Assembly (NCBI GenBank): GCA_963575745.1
Contig: CAUYUJ010000842.1
Location: forward strand, 21,552-85,551
Direction of reading: 5' to 3'
DNA length: 64,000 bases
DNA from: Prorocentrum cordatum
Taxonomy: Eukaryota > Sar > Dinophyceae > Prorocentrales > Prorocentraceae
Position numbers and translations under genes: made by a program
Shown here: one piece after another, positions 40,381 to 51,315 of the stretch
Layout: the number at the start of each line of letters is the position of its first letter
How positions within the stretch are numbered: position 1 is the first letter of the stretch
The notes under the pieces: model-generated
The model's input: only the letters and a program-made list of their open reading frames with translations
What the model was told of the DNA's origin: nothing
Databases searched by the model: none

Positions 40381-41313
40381 ATGATGCCCAGCGCAGCTGC
40401 TGGCCCCTCGGCCGCCGCTCTGCCGCAGAGGCGAGGCGCGCCGGCCGGCGGCCGCGCGGGGGCCGCCCGTGCCGCGGGCGGCGCTCGCGCGGGCGCCGGC
40501 GGCTACGTGCGGCGCCTTGCGGCGAGGGTGGCGATCTGCGTCGCCCTGGCAATGCTGCTCCCGGGCCCGCCCCGGGGCCCCCGCGGCGCCTTCGTGGGCG
40601 CCCCGGGCGGCAGCAGCGCGCCGAGGCTTCGCGGTGCTCCAACGGCCAGGGGGGCCGAGGAGGAGGCCTCCGCGGCCGGCGCGGGCGCCGGCGGCGACGA
40701 GGAGGCGCGGCTGCAGGCGAAGGTGGCCGCCCTGGAGCAGCGCCTGAAAGTCAGTGAGGCCACGGCGCAGCTCGCTGCGCAGCGTGGGGCTGCCCCGGCG
40801 AAGCTGACGAAGGCGGCGCCGGTGGTAGAGGCGCTGTGGGCGACCATCAGCGAGGAGTTGGCAGAGGAGCTGAGCGACATAGAGGACGCGAAGATGGGAA
40901 TGGACGACAACAAGCAGTACGTGTTCTCCCAGACGGACGCAAATGCGGGCACCCCCATCTACAAGCGGAAGTACGAGGTGATGGGCATGACAATCACCCA
41001 GCAGGAGTCATACATGAAGTCGTTCAAGAAGGCTTCGAGGAAGGCGAAGAAGATGGAGAGCGTTGAGAAGCTGGTGCGGCTGTGGAAGGAGGGCGGCGAC
41101 GGGTTCACCAAGATGGATGTGAAGGAGGAGTGCTTCCGTCTGAGAACAGGTTCCGTCAAGGCGGCCGTCTTCTTCCGAGACATCATGCCTGAGATGGTCG
41201 AGAACCCGTACGACGGCGCAATCACGGGCCTCGTGGCCACCTTCTTTCTGCTTCTCCTGTTCGCCGCGTTTGCCTGCTGCCTGTTGCCGTCGACCGGGCA
41301 GCTGGAGGAGTAG
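40381..41313 (+). CDS. Probable plastid-targeted membrane protein, unrecognised (intronless retrogene)
   Basis: An intact frame of 310 residues starting ATGATG. The N terminus is Ala/Gly/Arg-rich; residues 47-60 (RVAICVALAMLLPG region) form a signal-like hydrophobic segment, followed at 71-75 by FVGAP, resembling the FVAP motif that begins the transit-peptide part of dinoflagellate plastid leaders. Residues about 107-130 form a coiled coil (ARLQAKVAALEQRLKVSEAT). The mature region has YKRKYEVMGMTITQQESYMK and a Lys-rich helix (KKASRKAKKMESVEKLVRLW). Residues 281-302 form a C-terminal membrane segment. I do not recognise the family. The SL relic, the lack of introns, and the repeated GTGAAGCTCTTG on both flanks (40254-40265 and 41686-41697) suggest a retroposed gene that kept its frame. 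Confidence 0.75.
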   Translation: MMPSAAAGPSAAALPQRRGAPAGGRAGAARAAGGARAGAGGYVRRLAARVAICVALAMLLPGPPRGPRGAFVGAPGGSSAPRLRGAPTARGAEEEASAAGAGAGGDEEARLQAKVAALEQRLKVSEATAQLAAQRGAAPAKLTKAAPVVEALWATISEELAEELSDIEDAKMGMDDNKQYVFSQTDANAGTPIYKRKYEVMGMTITQQESYMKSFKKASRKAKKMESVEKLVRLWKEGGDGFTKMDVKEECFRLRTGSVKAAVFFRDIMPEMVENPYDGAITGLVATFFLLLLFAAFACCLLPSTGQLEE

Positions 41314-41685
41314 GCGTGCCGCGTAGGCTGCGGCGAGCCAGGGAAGGGCATGTCGGGGGCGGGAGGTCCAGATCGTGGCGGGTCGCTTGGGTAAAGGGGG
41401 CCTCGATGTCTCAGTGGCGCGCGGTTTGAATTTTCATGAGGTCTTCCTTCCGATTTGGACGGAAGGGCAGATCAGTCAGGTGCAGGCCCGTTTACCGCGG
41501 GCATGTGTTCGCGGCGACCTGCGGACTCCCTCCTCTCGCTCGTCCTTCGTCCTCGGTTCTCTGCTCGCCCAGTCTCTGCTGTTCTTCGGTGTGGTCTCCT
41601 CCAGAATGCTGGCACGTTAGGCATCTCAGGCAGCGCTGCAAGCCAACCGCCGATGCTATGTGTTTTCGAGCGGCGTGAAACATCT
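41314..41685 (+). other. Probable 3' UTR of the retrogene
   Basis: Unique sequence with no domain-bearing frame between the stop codon and the resumption of the 82-bp repeat. No poly(A) tract is visible before the flanking repeat. Confidence 0.4.
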
Positions 41686-41870
41686 GTGAAGCTCTTGCAG
41701 ATTTGTAAGACGCGTGTGCGCGGCGCCGAGGCGAGAGCCGCATTTTGAAAACCACCCGCCCTCGTTCCGTGGAACTCCTGCAAATTTCGAAACGAATGTG
41801 CGCTGCGCCAATGTGAGAGCCACATTTTGGAAGGTACCCGCCTTCCATGTGTGAAGTCGTTGTCGGTTCA
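41686..41870 (+). repeat. 82-bp tandem repeat resumes
   Basis: About two and a half units with GTGAAGCTCTTGCAGAT, GTGTGCGCGGCGC, GGCGAGAGCCGCATTTTGAA and CACCCGCCCTCG. This is the same repeat as at 678-1010 and 39937-40265. Confidence 0.85.
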
Positions 41871-42004
41871 TAAGCTTCAGGTTTAAGTGGTAAGGAAGTC
41901 GTAGGCGCAACGCTCGGCCCGCCCTTCGGACTGGCCTCGGGATTGGACAGAGAGGAGCGGACGAGGGGGAAGAGGAAGAGCAGGGGGGAAAGGGGAGGAA
42001 GAGG

Positions 42005-42345
42005 AGGAAGAGGAGGAGGAGGAGGCGGATGAGGAGGCGGAGGAGGAGGAGGAGGACGAGGAGGAGGATGAGGATAACGAGGGGGAGAGACGGAGGGAGG
42101 AGGAGGAAACGAAGGAAGGAGGGAGGCTGGAGGGGTAGGAGGGAGGAGGACGAGGAGGAGACGCAACGACCCCCGTGGTCCAATGTTGCTTCAACTGGAA
42201 ATGAGGAGGAGGAGGAGGAGGAAGGAGGAGGAGGAGGAGGAGGAGGAGGAGGAGGAGGAGGAGGAGGAGGAGGAGGAGGAGGAGGAGGAGGGAGGAGGAG
42301 GAGGAGGAGGAGGAGAGGGAGGAGGAGGGGGAGGAGGAACATCGG
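42005..42345 (+). repeat. (GGA)n microsatellite
   Basis: Two GGA tracts (42005-42140 and 42200-42340) separated by about 60 bp of mixed sequence. Confidence 0.95.
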
Positions 42346-43524
42346 CAGCAGGGGCAGCGATGCAAGCAATAGTGGCGGTTGCGGGAGTGCCGTGCCGCCC
42401 CACGCGGCCTGGCCGCCTGCCGTCCCAAGAGGTGCGCACTTCCCGTGTGGCGCGAGAGCGACATCGCCAAGTTTCCCAAGGGTGCCGCGCAGGCGCTGAT
42501 GAAGGCGCGCGCTCGGCGCCGCCGTCCGTGGGGAGGGGGATCGGGGATCGAAGAGCGAGGAGGATGGGGGGTCGAAGATCGAGGAGGGTCGAGGATGGAG
42601 GAGGATCGAAGGTCGAGGAGGAGGAGGACGAGGATGGAGGGTGGAGGATCGAGGAGGTCGAAGATATAGGTTTCTGGCCGTTTTGGGGTCGTTTTGGGGC
42701 CTCCGGTGGCCACCAGGGGCCTGCCTGGGTCTCTGGTTGGGGGTCGACGATGACGAGGGGGCCTCGGCACCAGGGCCGCTGGGGATCTCTGGGGACCTCT
42801 GGGACCTCTGGTGACCTCTGGAGGCTTCCGAGGACTGCAACGAAGGACGACGATGGGGCTGGCGGCTACGACGACGACGGCGGCGGCGGCGACGAGCGAC
42901 GAGGGCGATGCCGACGATGACGATGCCAGCGACGACGATACCGACGGCGGAGACGGCGATCGCGACGACGACGCGGCCAGCGGCCAGCGGCGACGCCGAC
43001 GAGAAAATTTGAAGATCGATGTTTCTGGGCGTCTTAGTTAGTTTTTGCTTCCGTTGGCATCCAGGAGCCTCTGGGGACCACTGAGGGCTTTCGGGCACCT
43101 TGGGAGATCCCCCTGTCTGACGAAATTTGACGAATGGTGGCGATCACGACGCAGGGACCTCCAGTGGTCCCTGGGGGGACTTCTGGGGAATTCGCGGGCC
43201 TCCAGGACCTCCCTTGAGCTTCCGCGGTTAGGGGATCTCCGCGGACGGCGACAAATGGCAATGACGAGGCTGGCGACGACGGCGACGGCGACGAGGCCGT
43301 CGAAAAGGGTGACGTCATCAATCGCTCATCAAACGCTTAGTCCCCGCTCGCCTGTTCAGCCTACGTATTCCTCTCACCCTCAAACTCTCTGTCTCACTTT
43401 CAGCCTCCTCTTCCCCCTTCCCCATCCCCCATCCGCCCCCTCCCCCTCCCCCTCCCCGTTTTTCTCACGGCCTCCTTCCCCGTCCCCCCTGTCTCCCTTC
43501 CCTCTCCACAGCTCCCCGACTCCA
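42346..43524. other. GC-rich and pyrimidine-rich sequence, no gene
   Basis: Contains GGTCGAGGAGG repeats (42540-42665), CCTCTGGGGACCTC repeats (42700-42835, 43060-43230), CGACGACGG repeats (42870-43000) and a pyrimidine-rich stretch (43370-43515). No recognisable coding sequence. Confidence 0.6.
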
Positions 43525-43539
43525 TCTTTGTTTTGTTGT

Positions 43540-43546
43540 ATGTGTT

Positions 43547-43627
<81 letters not shown>

Positions 43628-43733
43628 TTGCTGTTGTTGTTTTGCTGCGGTTGATGTTTTTGCTGCTGTTGTGTTCGTTGTTATTGCTGTGGTTGCTGTT
43701 GTTGTTGTGTTTGTTGTTGTTGTTGTTGCCGTT

Positions 43734-43802
<69 letters not shown>

Positions 43803-43875
43803 TTGTTGTTGTAGTTGTGATTGTGGTTGTTGTTTTCATTTGTTGTCCTTGTGGTTGTTTGTTGTTTTTGTTGTG
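43540..43875 (+). repeat. (GTT)n microsatellite
   Basis: GTT repeats with GCT, TTT and GGT interruptions. They lead into the GTT-terminated unit array. Confidence 0.95.
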
Positions 43876-43888
43876 TCATTTCTTTTCT

Positions 43889-45431
43889 AGAGAAGGATTA
43901 TTGTTGACTTCCGGGAACGGTTCCGCGCGCTCTCGCCTCGACGCGGGCTACATTTTCTTTGAAAGCGAGGCTCCCAGGCGAGCGTTGGCTTGACGCTAAA
44001 TGTGGGCTCTTGGAGGCACAGCTACGACGACAACGGCTCCCGCTCGATATTTCCTTACAATTTACCTCGAGATACCCTGGCCAGAGAGGCCCCCGAACTC
44101 AGGAACGGCGCTCTTGCTGGAGACTTCCTCTCAATTCTGTCAAGTTGGCAGAGGCCCAGCCACGACGACAAGGGCTCCTGCTGGATACTTCCTCACGATT
44201 TACTCCGAAAGCTCCTGTCCAGGAAGGCCCCCGAACTCAGCAACGGCGCTCTCGCTCGAGACTTTCCCGTGATTCAGGCAAATTGGTGGAGGCCCAACTG
44301 CGACGACAAGGGCTCCCGTTCGATACTTCCTCAAGATGTGTTCGCAAAGGCGCTTGCCGGAGGCCCCCGAACTCAAGAGTGGCGCTCTTGCACGATATTT
44401 TCTTGTATTTCACAAGTTGGTGGAGGTCCAGACCCGGCGGCAAGGGTTCCCCCTCGGTATTTCTCAATTTGTATTCCGAGAAACCCTCGCCAGAGAAGCC
44501 CTCGAACTCAAGAACAAAGGCGGACGCTCTCGCTGGAGAGGTCCTCGAATTTCAATCAGTGGCCGACAAGAAAGGTATTCCCCCCGAAAGGGGGGTGCGA
44601 TCGAAAACGAAGTGGGCGGATATCGAGTGTTAGGGTACACAGAATGCAAGGCACGCGTGCCAGTAAGAGCGAACAGTCTTCAAATGTTTGTTGTTGTTGT
44701 TGTTGCTGTTTAGGTTGTTGTTGTTGTTGTTGTTGTTGTTGCCATTGTTGTTTTTGTTAAATATTCACTCTCAACGAATAATTATTGCTGATCTCCGGAA
44801 ACGGTTCAGTGCGCTCTCGCTTCGACAGCGGCTACACTTTCTCTGAAAACGAGGCTCCCGCTCGAGCGTTGGCTGGACCCTAAACGTGGGCCCTTGGAGG
44901 CCCGGCTACGACGACAACGGCTCCCGCTCGATACTTCCTCACAATTTACCCCGAGACACCCTGGCAAGAGAGGCCCCCGAACTCAGGAACGGCGCTCTTG
45001 CTGGAGACTTCCTCGCAATTTTATTAAGTTGGCGGCGGCCCAGCCACGACGACAAGGGCTCCTGCTGGATACTTCCTCACGATTTACTCCGAGAGCCCCT
45101 GGCCAAGGAGGTCCCCGAACTCAGGAACTGCTCTTTCGATCGGGACTTTCCCGTAATTCAGGCAAGTTGGTGGAGGCCGTACACGGCGACAAGTGCTCCC
45201 GTTCGATCTTTCTCCATAGATATTCCGAGAGCCCTTGGCCAGACAGGTCCCCGAACTCAGGAATGGCGCTCTCGCTCGAGACTTCTTTGCACTTCAGTCA
45301 GTGGCCGACAAGGAAGAGATTCCTCCCGAAGGGGGTTGCAATCGAAGACGAAGTGGGCGGGTATCGAGGGTTGGGGTATACGGAATGCAAGACACGCGGG
45401 CCAGTAAGAGCGAACCGTCTTAAAATGATCG

Positions 45432-45440
<9 letters not shown>
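43889..45440 (+). repeat. Family alpha units (two copies)
   Basis: Both begin with an ATTATTG motif and a CTTCCGGGAACGGTTC or CTCCGGAAACGGTTC segment, then GAGGCTCCCGCTCGAGCGTT. The body is GCTCCTGCTGGATACTTCCT and related ~60-115-bp subrepeats with GGCCCCCGAACTCAGGAAC. The 3' part is conserved: CCCCCCGAAAGGGGGG hairpin (about 44580 and, weaker, 45325), GATCGAAAACGAAGTGGGCG, GTATCGAG, GGGTATAC, GCAAGGCACGCG, CCAGTAAGAGCGAAC, then (GTT)n. Confidence 0.85.
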
Positions 45441-45481
<41 letters not shown>

Positions 45482-45489
45482 GAGCATTA

Positions 45490-46251
45490 TTAATTCTAAA
45501 GAATAATTATTGTTGGGGCCCCTGGTGCGCGCCCCCCCCGCCGCGCCTAGGCCGCAGCCACATTTTCATCATTTTCGTGAGGAAGTCTCAGGCAAAACGT
45601 GGGTGTCCGGATCCGGTTGTTTTGTTGACGCCCGCTTTCCCTTGCAAAAAACACTATAAAATGAACTTTCTTGTTCAAACATAACCAAGCTTCAAGAATC
45701 CTTTGAAAAAAATGACACGAAGTGCACACTCGCGCGCGCAAGATGAAATCCTTCCAAAACCTTAGTTTTCGTAGCGATTTTAACATAAAAACATGAAAAA
45801 CCCAATGGTTTTTCAAAAACAAAGTTTCAAAAATCATCTTGCGCGCTCTTGCGGATTTCTGAGGAAACCCAATATTTTTTCAACATTTCTGTCAAACGGG
45901 CTCTTGCGAGCAACTTTTTCACGTGCTTCGAACTTCTGCAACAACGGTTGCGCGCATGCCAGGGCCATCATCCCTGTCAAATAATACCATATTGGACACA
46001 TTCGTTTTTTCTTCGCGCGCGCACGCCGTCGTCGTCGGCCGCGGGGCCCTGAATAGTAGCCACGGTCGTCCGCATGCCACGAAGTGAAGTGTCCGAACGT
46101 CATAGGGCGGGAAGCTGGGTGTGGGTGGTGGCGAAGAGTCGTTTGGAAATTTGGTAGAGCTTGAACCGGCCCCCCCACAAAGTGGGGGTATTGCCCGCCT
46201 CCTATGAAAACCCTGGCACTGGTGAGAACGGAGTGTCCCCACGTGCTAGTA

Positions 46252-46296
<45 letters not shown>

Positions 46297-47493
46297 GAAC
46301 ATTATTAATTCTAAAGAATAATTATTGTTGGGCCCCCTGGTGCACGCCCCCCCCGCCGCGCCTAGGCCGCAGCTACATTTTCATCATTTTCGTGAGGAAG
46401 CCTCAGGTAAAACGATGTGATCAAGATCCGGTTGTTTTGTTGTAATCCGTTTTCCCTTGCAAAAAACACTATAAAATGACATTTCTTGTTCTAATATAAT
46501 CAAATTTCAAGAATCCCTTGCAAAAAATAAGGTAAAGTGGACATTCGCGCGCGCAAGACGAAATCCTTCCAAAAGCTTAGTGTTCGGAGCGATTTTAACA
46601 TAAAAACATCAAAAAACCAATGGTTTTTCAACAAAAAAATGTCAAAATCTCATCCCGCGCGCTCTTGCGGATTCGTAGGAAACCCAACACTTTTTAAACA
46701 TTTCTGTCAAACGGGCTTTTGCGAGCAACTTTTTCGAACTTCTGCGACAACGGTTGCGCACCTGCCAGGGCCATCATCCCTGTCAAATAATACCATGCGG
46801 GACACATTCGTTTTTTGCGCGCGCACGCCGAAATCTCCAAAAACCATTGGGTTCTTAAGAATTTTAGCACCGCGCATCATAAAATCACACGCATTTTTGT
46901 CTCTCTCTCTCTCCCGCTCTCTTCCTCTGTCTCGCCTTCTCTCTCTCAGTGTCTGTACCATGTCTAGCACTGGTAACAAAGGTATTTGTGTATCCCCACA
47001 TCCGCCCAGGAATTCCACAATGTGACCAACTATCTTGCGAGTACGTATCATCTCATGTGTGTCGTGCACACTATCAAATGTAACAGAGTTGTGTATTCCC
47101 ATCATCCCAGGAACTTGACCCAAAAATGTGACCAACTCCGATCTCTCTGTCTCTCTCTCTGTCTGCTCTCTGTCTCTCTCTCTCTGTCTCTCTGTATTAT
47201 GTATTGTATGGCACAATTGCACCATGCTGGGCACATGCGCGCCCCGAATAAGTGACCAAGTTCTGTGGGTGTGTACCCCACGCCAGTGTAGTAGCCACGG
47301 TCGTCCGCACGCCACGAAGTGAAGTGTCCCAACGTCATAGGGCGGGAAGCTGGGTTTGGGTGGTCGCGAAGAGTCGTTTGGATATTTGGTAGAGCTTGTA
47401 ATGCCCCCCCACGAAGTGGGGGTATTGCCTGGTGTCGTATGAAAACCCTGGCACTGGGGAGAACACCACGCGTTCGGGTAAAATGATTGTTGG

Positions 47494-47539
<46 letters not shown>

Positions 47540-50254
47540 GAACATTATTACTTCTAAAGAATAATTATTGTTGGGACCCCTGGTGCGCGGCCCCCTCGCC
47601 GCGCCTAGGCCGCAGCCATGTTTTCATCATTTTCGTGAGGAAGTCTCCGGCAAAACGGGTTGGTCCGGATCCGGTTGTTTTGTTACGGGCGGTTTTCCCT
47701 TGCAAAAAATAAGGCAAAGTGGACATTTCTTGTTCTAACATAACCAAACTTCAAGATACCCTTGCAACAAAAAAGGTAAAGTGGACATTCGCGCGCGCAA
47801 GACGAAATCCTTCCAAAACCTTAGTGTTCGTAGGGATTTTAACATAAAAACATCAAACAACCAATGGTTTTTCAAAAAAAAAGTGTCAAAATTTCATCCC
47901 GCGCGCTCTTGCGGATTTGTAGGAAACCCAACACTTTTTAAACATTCCTGTCAAACGGGCTTTTGCGAGCAACTTTTTCACGTGCTTCGAACTTCTCCAA
48001 CAACGGTTGCGCACCTGCCAGGGCCATCATCCCTGTCAAATAATACCATGCGGGACACATTCGTTTTTTCTTCGCGCGCGCACGCCGAAATCTTCAAAAA
48101 CCATTGGGTTTCTTAGGAATTTTAGCACCGCGCAACATAAAATCATACGAATCGCACCGTAGGTCCTCGAAAAACATCTGTACGAATTTTCAAAATTTCT
48201 ACCCGCGCGCGCTGTCCGAATCCTAAAAAACCAATGGTTTTTCACGTTACCACCAAAACCCAGTACAGGTGTCCAGTGTTGGAACAGGGGGAAAAGTCGT
48301 ATACTAAGCTAGCGTCCAGAAAATGTTACCACAACAAGTCACTGTACCCATGCGCCAGTGTAGTAGCCACGGTCGTCCGCAGGCCACGAAGTGAAGTGTC
48401 CGAACGTCATAGGGCGGGAAGCTGGGTGTGGGTGGTGGCGAAGAGTCGTTTGGAAATTTGGTAGAGCTTGAACCGGCCCCCCCACAAAGTGGGGGTATTG
48501 CCCGCCTCCTATGAAAACCCTGGCACTGGTGAGAACGGAGTGTCCCCACGTGCTAGTAATTGTTGTTGTTGTTGTTGAACATTATTATTCTAAAGAATAA
48601 TTATTGTTGGGGCCCCTGGTGCACGGCCCCCCCGCCGCGCCTAGGCCGCAGCCATGTTTTCATCATTTTCGTGAGGAAGTCTCAGGCAAAACGGGTTGGT
48701 CCGGATCCGGTTGTTTTGTTACGGCCCGTTTTCCCTTGCAAAAAATAAAAAGTGGACATTTCTTGTTCTAACATAACCAAACTTCAAGAATCCCTTGCAA
48801 AAAATAAGGTAAAGTGGACATTCGCGCGCGCAAGACGAAATCCTTCCAAAACCTTAGTGTTCGCAGCGATTTTAACATAAAAACATCAAAAAACCAATGG
48901 TTTTTCAACAAAAAACTGTCAAAATCTCATCCCGCGCGCTCTTGCGGATTCGTAGGAAACCCAACACTTTTTAAACATTTCTGTCAAACGGGCTTTTGCG
49001 AGCAACTTTTTCGAACTTCTGCGACAACGGTTGCGCACCTGCCAGGGCCATCATCCCTGTCAAATAATACCATGCGGGACACATTCGTTTTTTCTTCGCG
49101 CGCGCACGCCGAAATCTCCAAAAACCATTGGGTTCTTAAGAATTTTAGCACCGCGCATCATAAAATCACACGAATCGCACCGTAGGTCCTCGAAAAACAC
49201 CTGCACGACTTTTCAAAATTTCTACCCGCCCACATGTACCATATGCATCATATGCAACAGATGTTCTGTGGAAGGCTTAACAACTTCTGTGGGTTAACAA
49301 GGCTTAACAACTTCTGTGGGTGTACGAACGTAGGCTTAACAACTTCTGTGGGTGTGTACTCCACGCCAGTGTAGTAGCCACGGTCGTCCGCAGGCCACGA
49401 AGTGAAGTGTCCGAACGTCATAGGGCGGGAAGCTGGGTGTGGGTGGTGGCGAAGAGTCGTGTGGATATTTGGTAGAGCTTGCACTGCCCCCCACAAAGTG
49501 GGGGTATTGGCTGGCGTCGCATGAAAACCCTGGCACTGGTGAGAACACTGAGCGTTCGGGTAAAGTGATTGTTGTTGAACATTATTAATTCTAAAGAATA
49601 ATTATTGTTGGGACCCCTGGTGCACGGCCCCCCCGCCGCGCCTAGGCCGCAGCTACATTTTCATCATTTTTTCGCGAAAGCTTCAGAAAAGTGGATGGGG
49701 TCCAGATCCGGTTGTTTTGTTGTAATCCGTTTTCCCTTGCAAAAAACATTATAAAATGACATTTCTTGTTCTAATATAATCAAATTTCAAGAATCCCTTG
49801 CAAAAAATAAGGTAAAGTGGACATTCGCGCGCGCAAGACGAAATCCTTCCAAAAGCTTAGTGTTCGGAGCGATTTTAACATAAAAACATCAAAAAACCAA
49901 TGGTTTTTCAACAACAAAAATGTCAAAATCTCATCCCGCGCGCTCTTGCGGATTCGTAGGAAACCCAACACTTTTTAAACATTTCTGTCAAACGGGCTTT
50001 TGCGAGCAACTTTTTCGAACTTCTGCGACAACGGTTGCGCACCTGCCAGGGCCATCATCCCTGTCAAATAATACCATGCGGGACGAAGTGAAGTGTCCCA
50101 ACGTCATAGGGCGGGAAGCTGGGTTTGGGTGGTCGCGAAGAGTCGTTTGGATATTTGGTAGAGCTTGTAATGCCCCCCCACGAAGTGGGGGTATTGCCTG
50201 GTGTCGTATGAAAACCCTGGCACTGGGGAGAACACCACGCGTTCGGGTAAAATG

Positions 50255-50305
<51 letters not shown>

Positions 50306-50310
50306 GAACT
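45490..50310 (+). repeat. Family beta units (five copies)
   Basis: Units begin with CCCCTGGTGCGCG, GCCGCGCCTAGGCCGCAGC and ATTTTCATCATTTTCGTGAG. The middle is AT-rich with GTGGACATTCGCGCGCGCAA, CCAATGGTTTTTCAA, CAAACGGGCTTTTGCGAGCA and CAGGGCCATCATCCCTGTCA. The 3' part is CACGAAGTGAAGTGTCC, ACGTCATAGGGCGGGAAGCT, GAAGAGTCGTTTGG, a CCCCCAC-GAA-GTGGGGG hairpin, TATGAAAACCCTGGCACTGG and GAGAAC, then (GTT)n. Copies differ by internal indels; one carries a TCTC/TCTG tract (46895-47195) and one a triplicated GGCTTAACAACTTCTGTGGG (49275-49360). Confidence 0.85.
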
Positions 50311-50314
50311 CTCA

Positions 50315-51264
50315 TTCTTGAAGAATAATTATTGTTGATCCCCCCCCACCGGTGCACATTTATTTTTTTCGATTGAAGTGCCACCCCCGGGGCTCGCACC
50401 TTGTTTTTTCTCAAGGAAAGTCTTCCTGCTCAAACTGTGCCCCTGCCCCCCGGGCTACAACCACAACGGCTCCCGCCTGAGACTTCCTCGATTTTTGCTC
50501 AGGACCCCCGCTCCCGCCTAAGACTTCCGCGCAATTTACTCAGGAAAGGCGCTCCCGTCTGAGACTTCCTCGCAATGTAATCAAGACCCCCGCTCCCGCC
50601 TGAGACTTCCGTGCAATTTACGTGGGAACGGCGCTCCCGCCTGAGACTTCTTCGAATTTTACTCAGGACCCCCGCTCCTGCTTGACATTTCCGCGCAATT
50701 GACTCAGGAACGGCGCTCCCGCCTGAGACTTCCTCGCAATTTAGTGAGGACCCCCGCTCCCGCCTGAGACTTCCGTGCAATTTGCTCAGGAACGGCGCTC
50801 CCGCTTGAGACTTCCTCGCAACTTAGTCAGGGCCCCCGCTCCCGCCCGAGATTTCTTCACAATGTACTCAGGACTGCGCTCTCGCGTGCGACGTCCTCAC
50901 AAATTATTCTGGAATTGCGTTTCGGCGCTCAGGAACCACGCACGCGCCAAGGACGCCTTCACAACGTGGTATCTTCCCTCTTCCTTCGTCCTTCCCCCTC
51001 CCCTTCCTCCCACTCTCCCTCGTTCTTCCCCTCCTCCTCTTGCAGGGCCCGCGCCAATTCCAATGGCGGGCAGAGAGATGTACGCCCCCGAAGGATTGTC
51101 CGCCCGTTTCGGTTTGCCCGTACGTCTAAGCCTGCCGGCCCCAGCAAAGAGAAATAATCCCCCCGAAAGGGGTGTGATCGAAGACGAAGAGGCGGGCATC
51201 GAGGGTGTAGGGTATACGTGTTGAATGACTCGCGGGCAAGTAAGAGCGTACAGCCTTAAAGTAG

Positions 51265-51296
<32 letters not shown>

Positions 51297-51315
51297 GCTG
51301 TTGTTGTTCTTGATT
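50315..51315 (+). repeat. Alpha-related unit with ~58-bp GCTCCCGCC subrepeats
   Basis: Between about 50460 and 50900 a ~58-bp unit (GCTCCCGCCTGAGACTTCCT, CGCAATTTA, CTCAGGA) alternates with CCCCCGCTCC and ACGGCGCTCC forms, about seven copies. The 3' part has the alpha hairpin at about 51160-51174 (CCCCCCGAAAGGGG) and GAGCGTACAGCCTTAAAGTA, then (GTT)n. Confidence 0.8.

Noticed and set aside
46500-50255. Repeated short frame (MDIRARKTKSFQ type) in several beta units
   Set aside because: It recurs because the unit recurs. It starts at a non-ATG codon, is short, and copies differ by frame-breaking indels.
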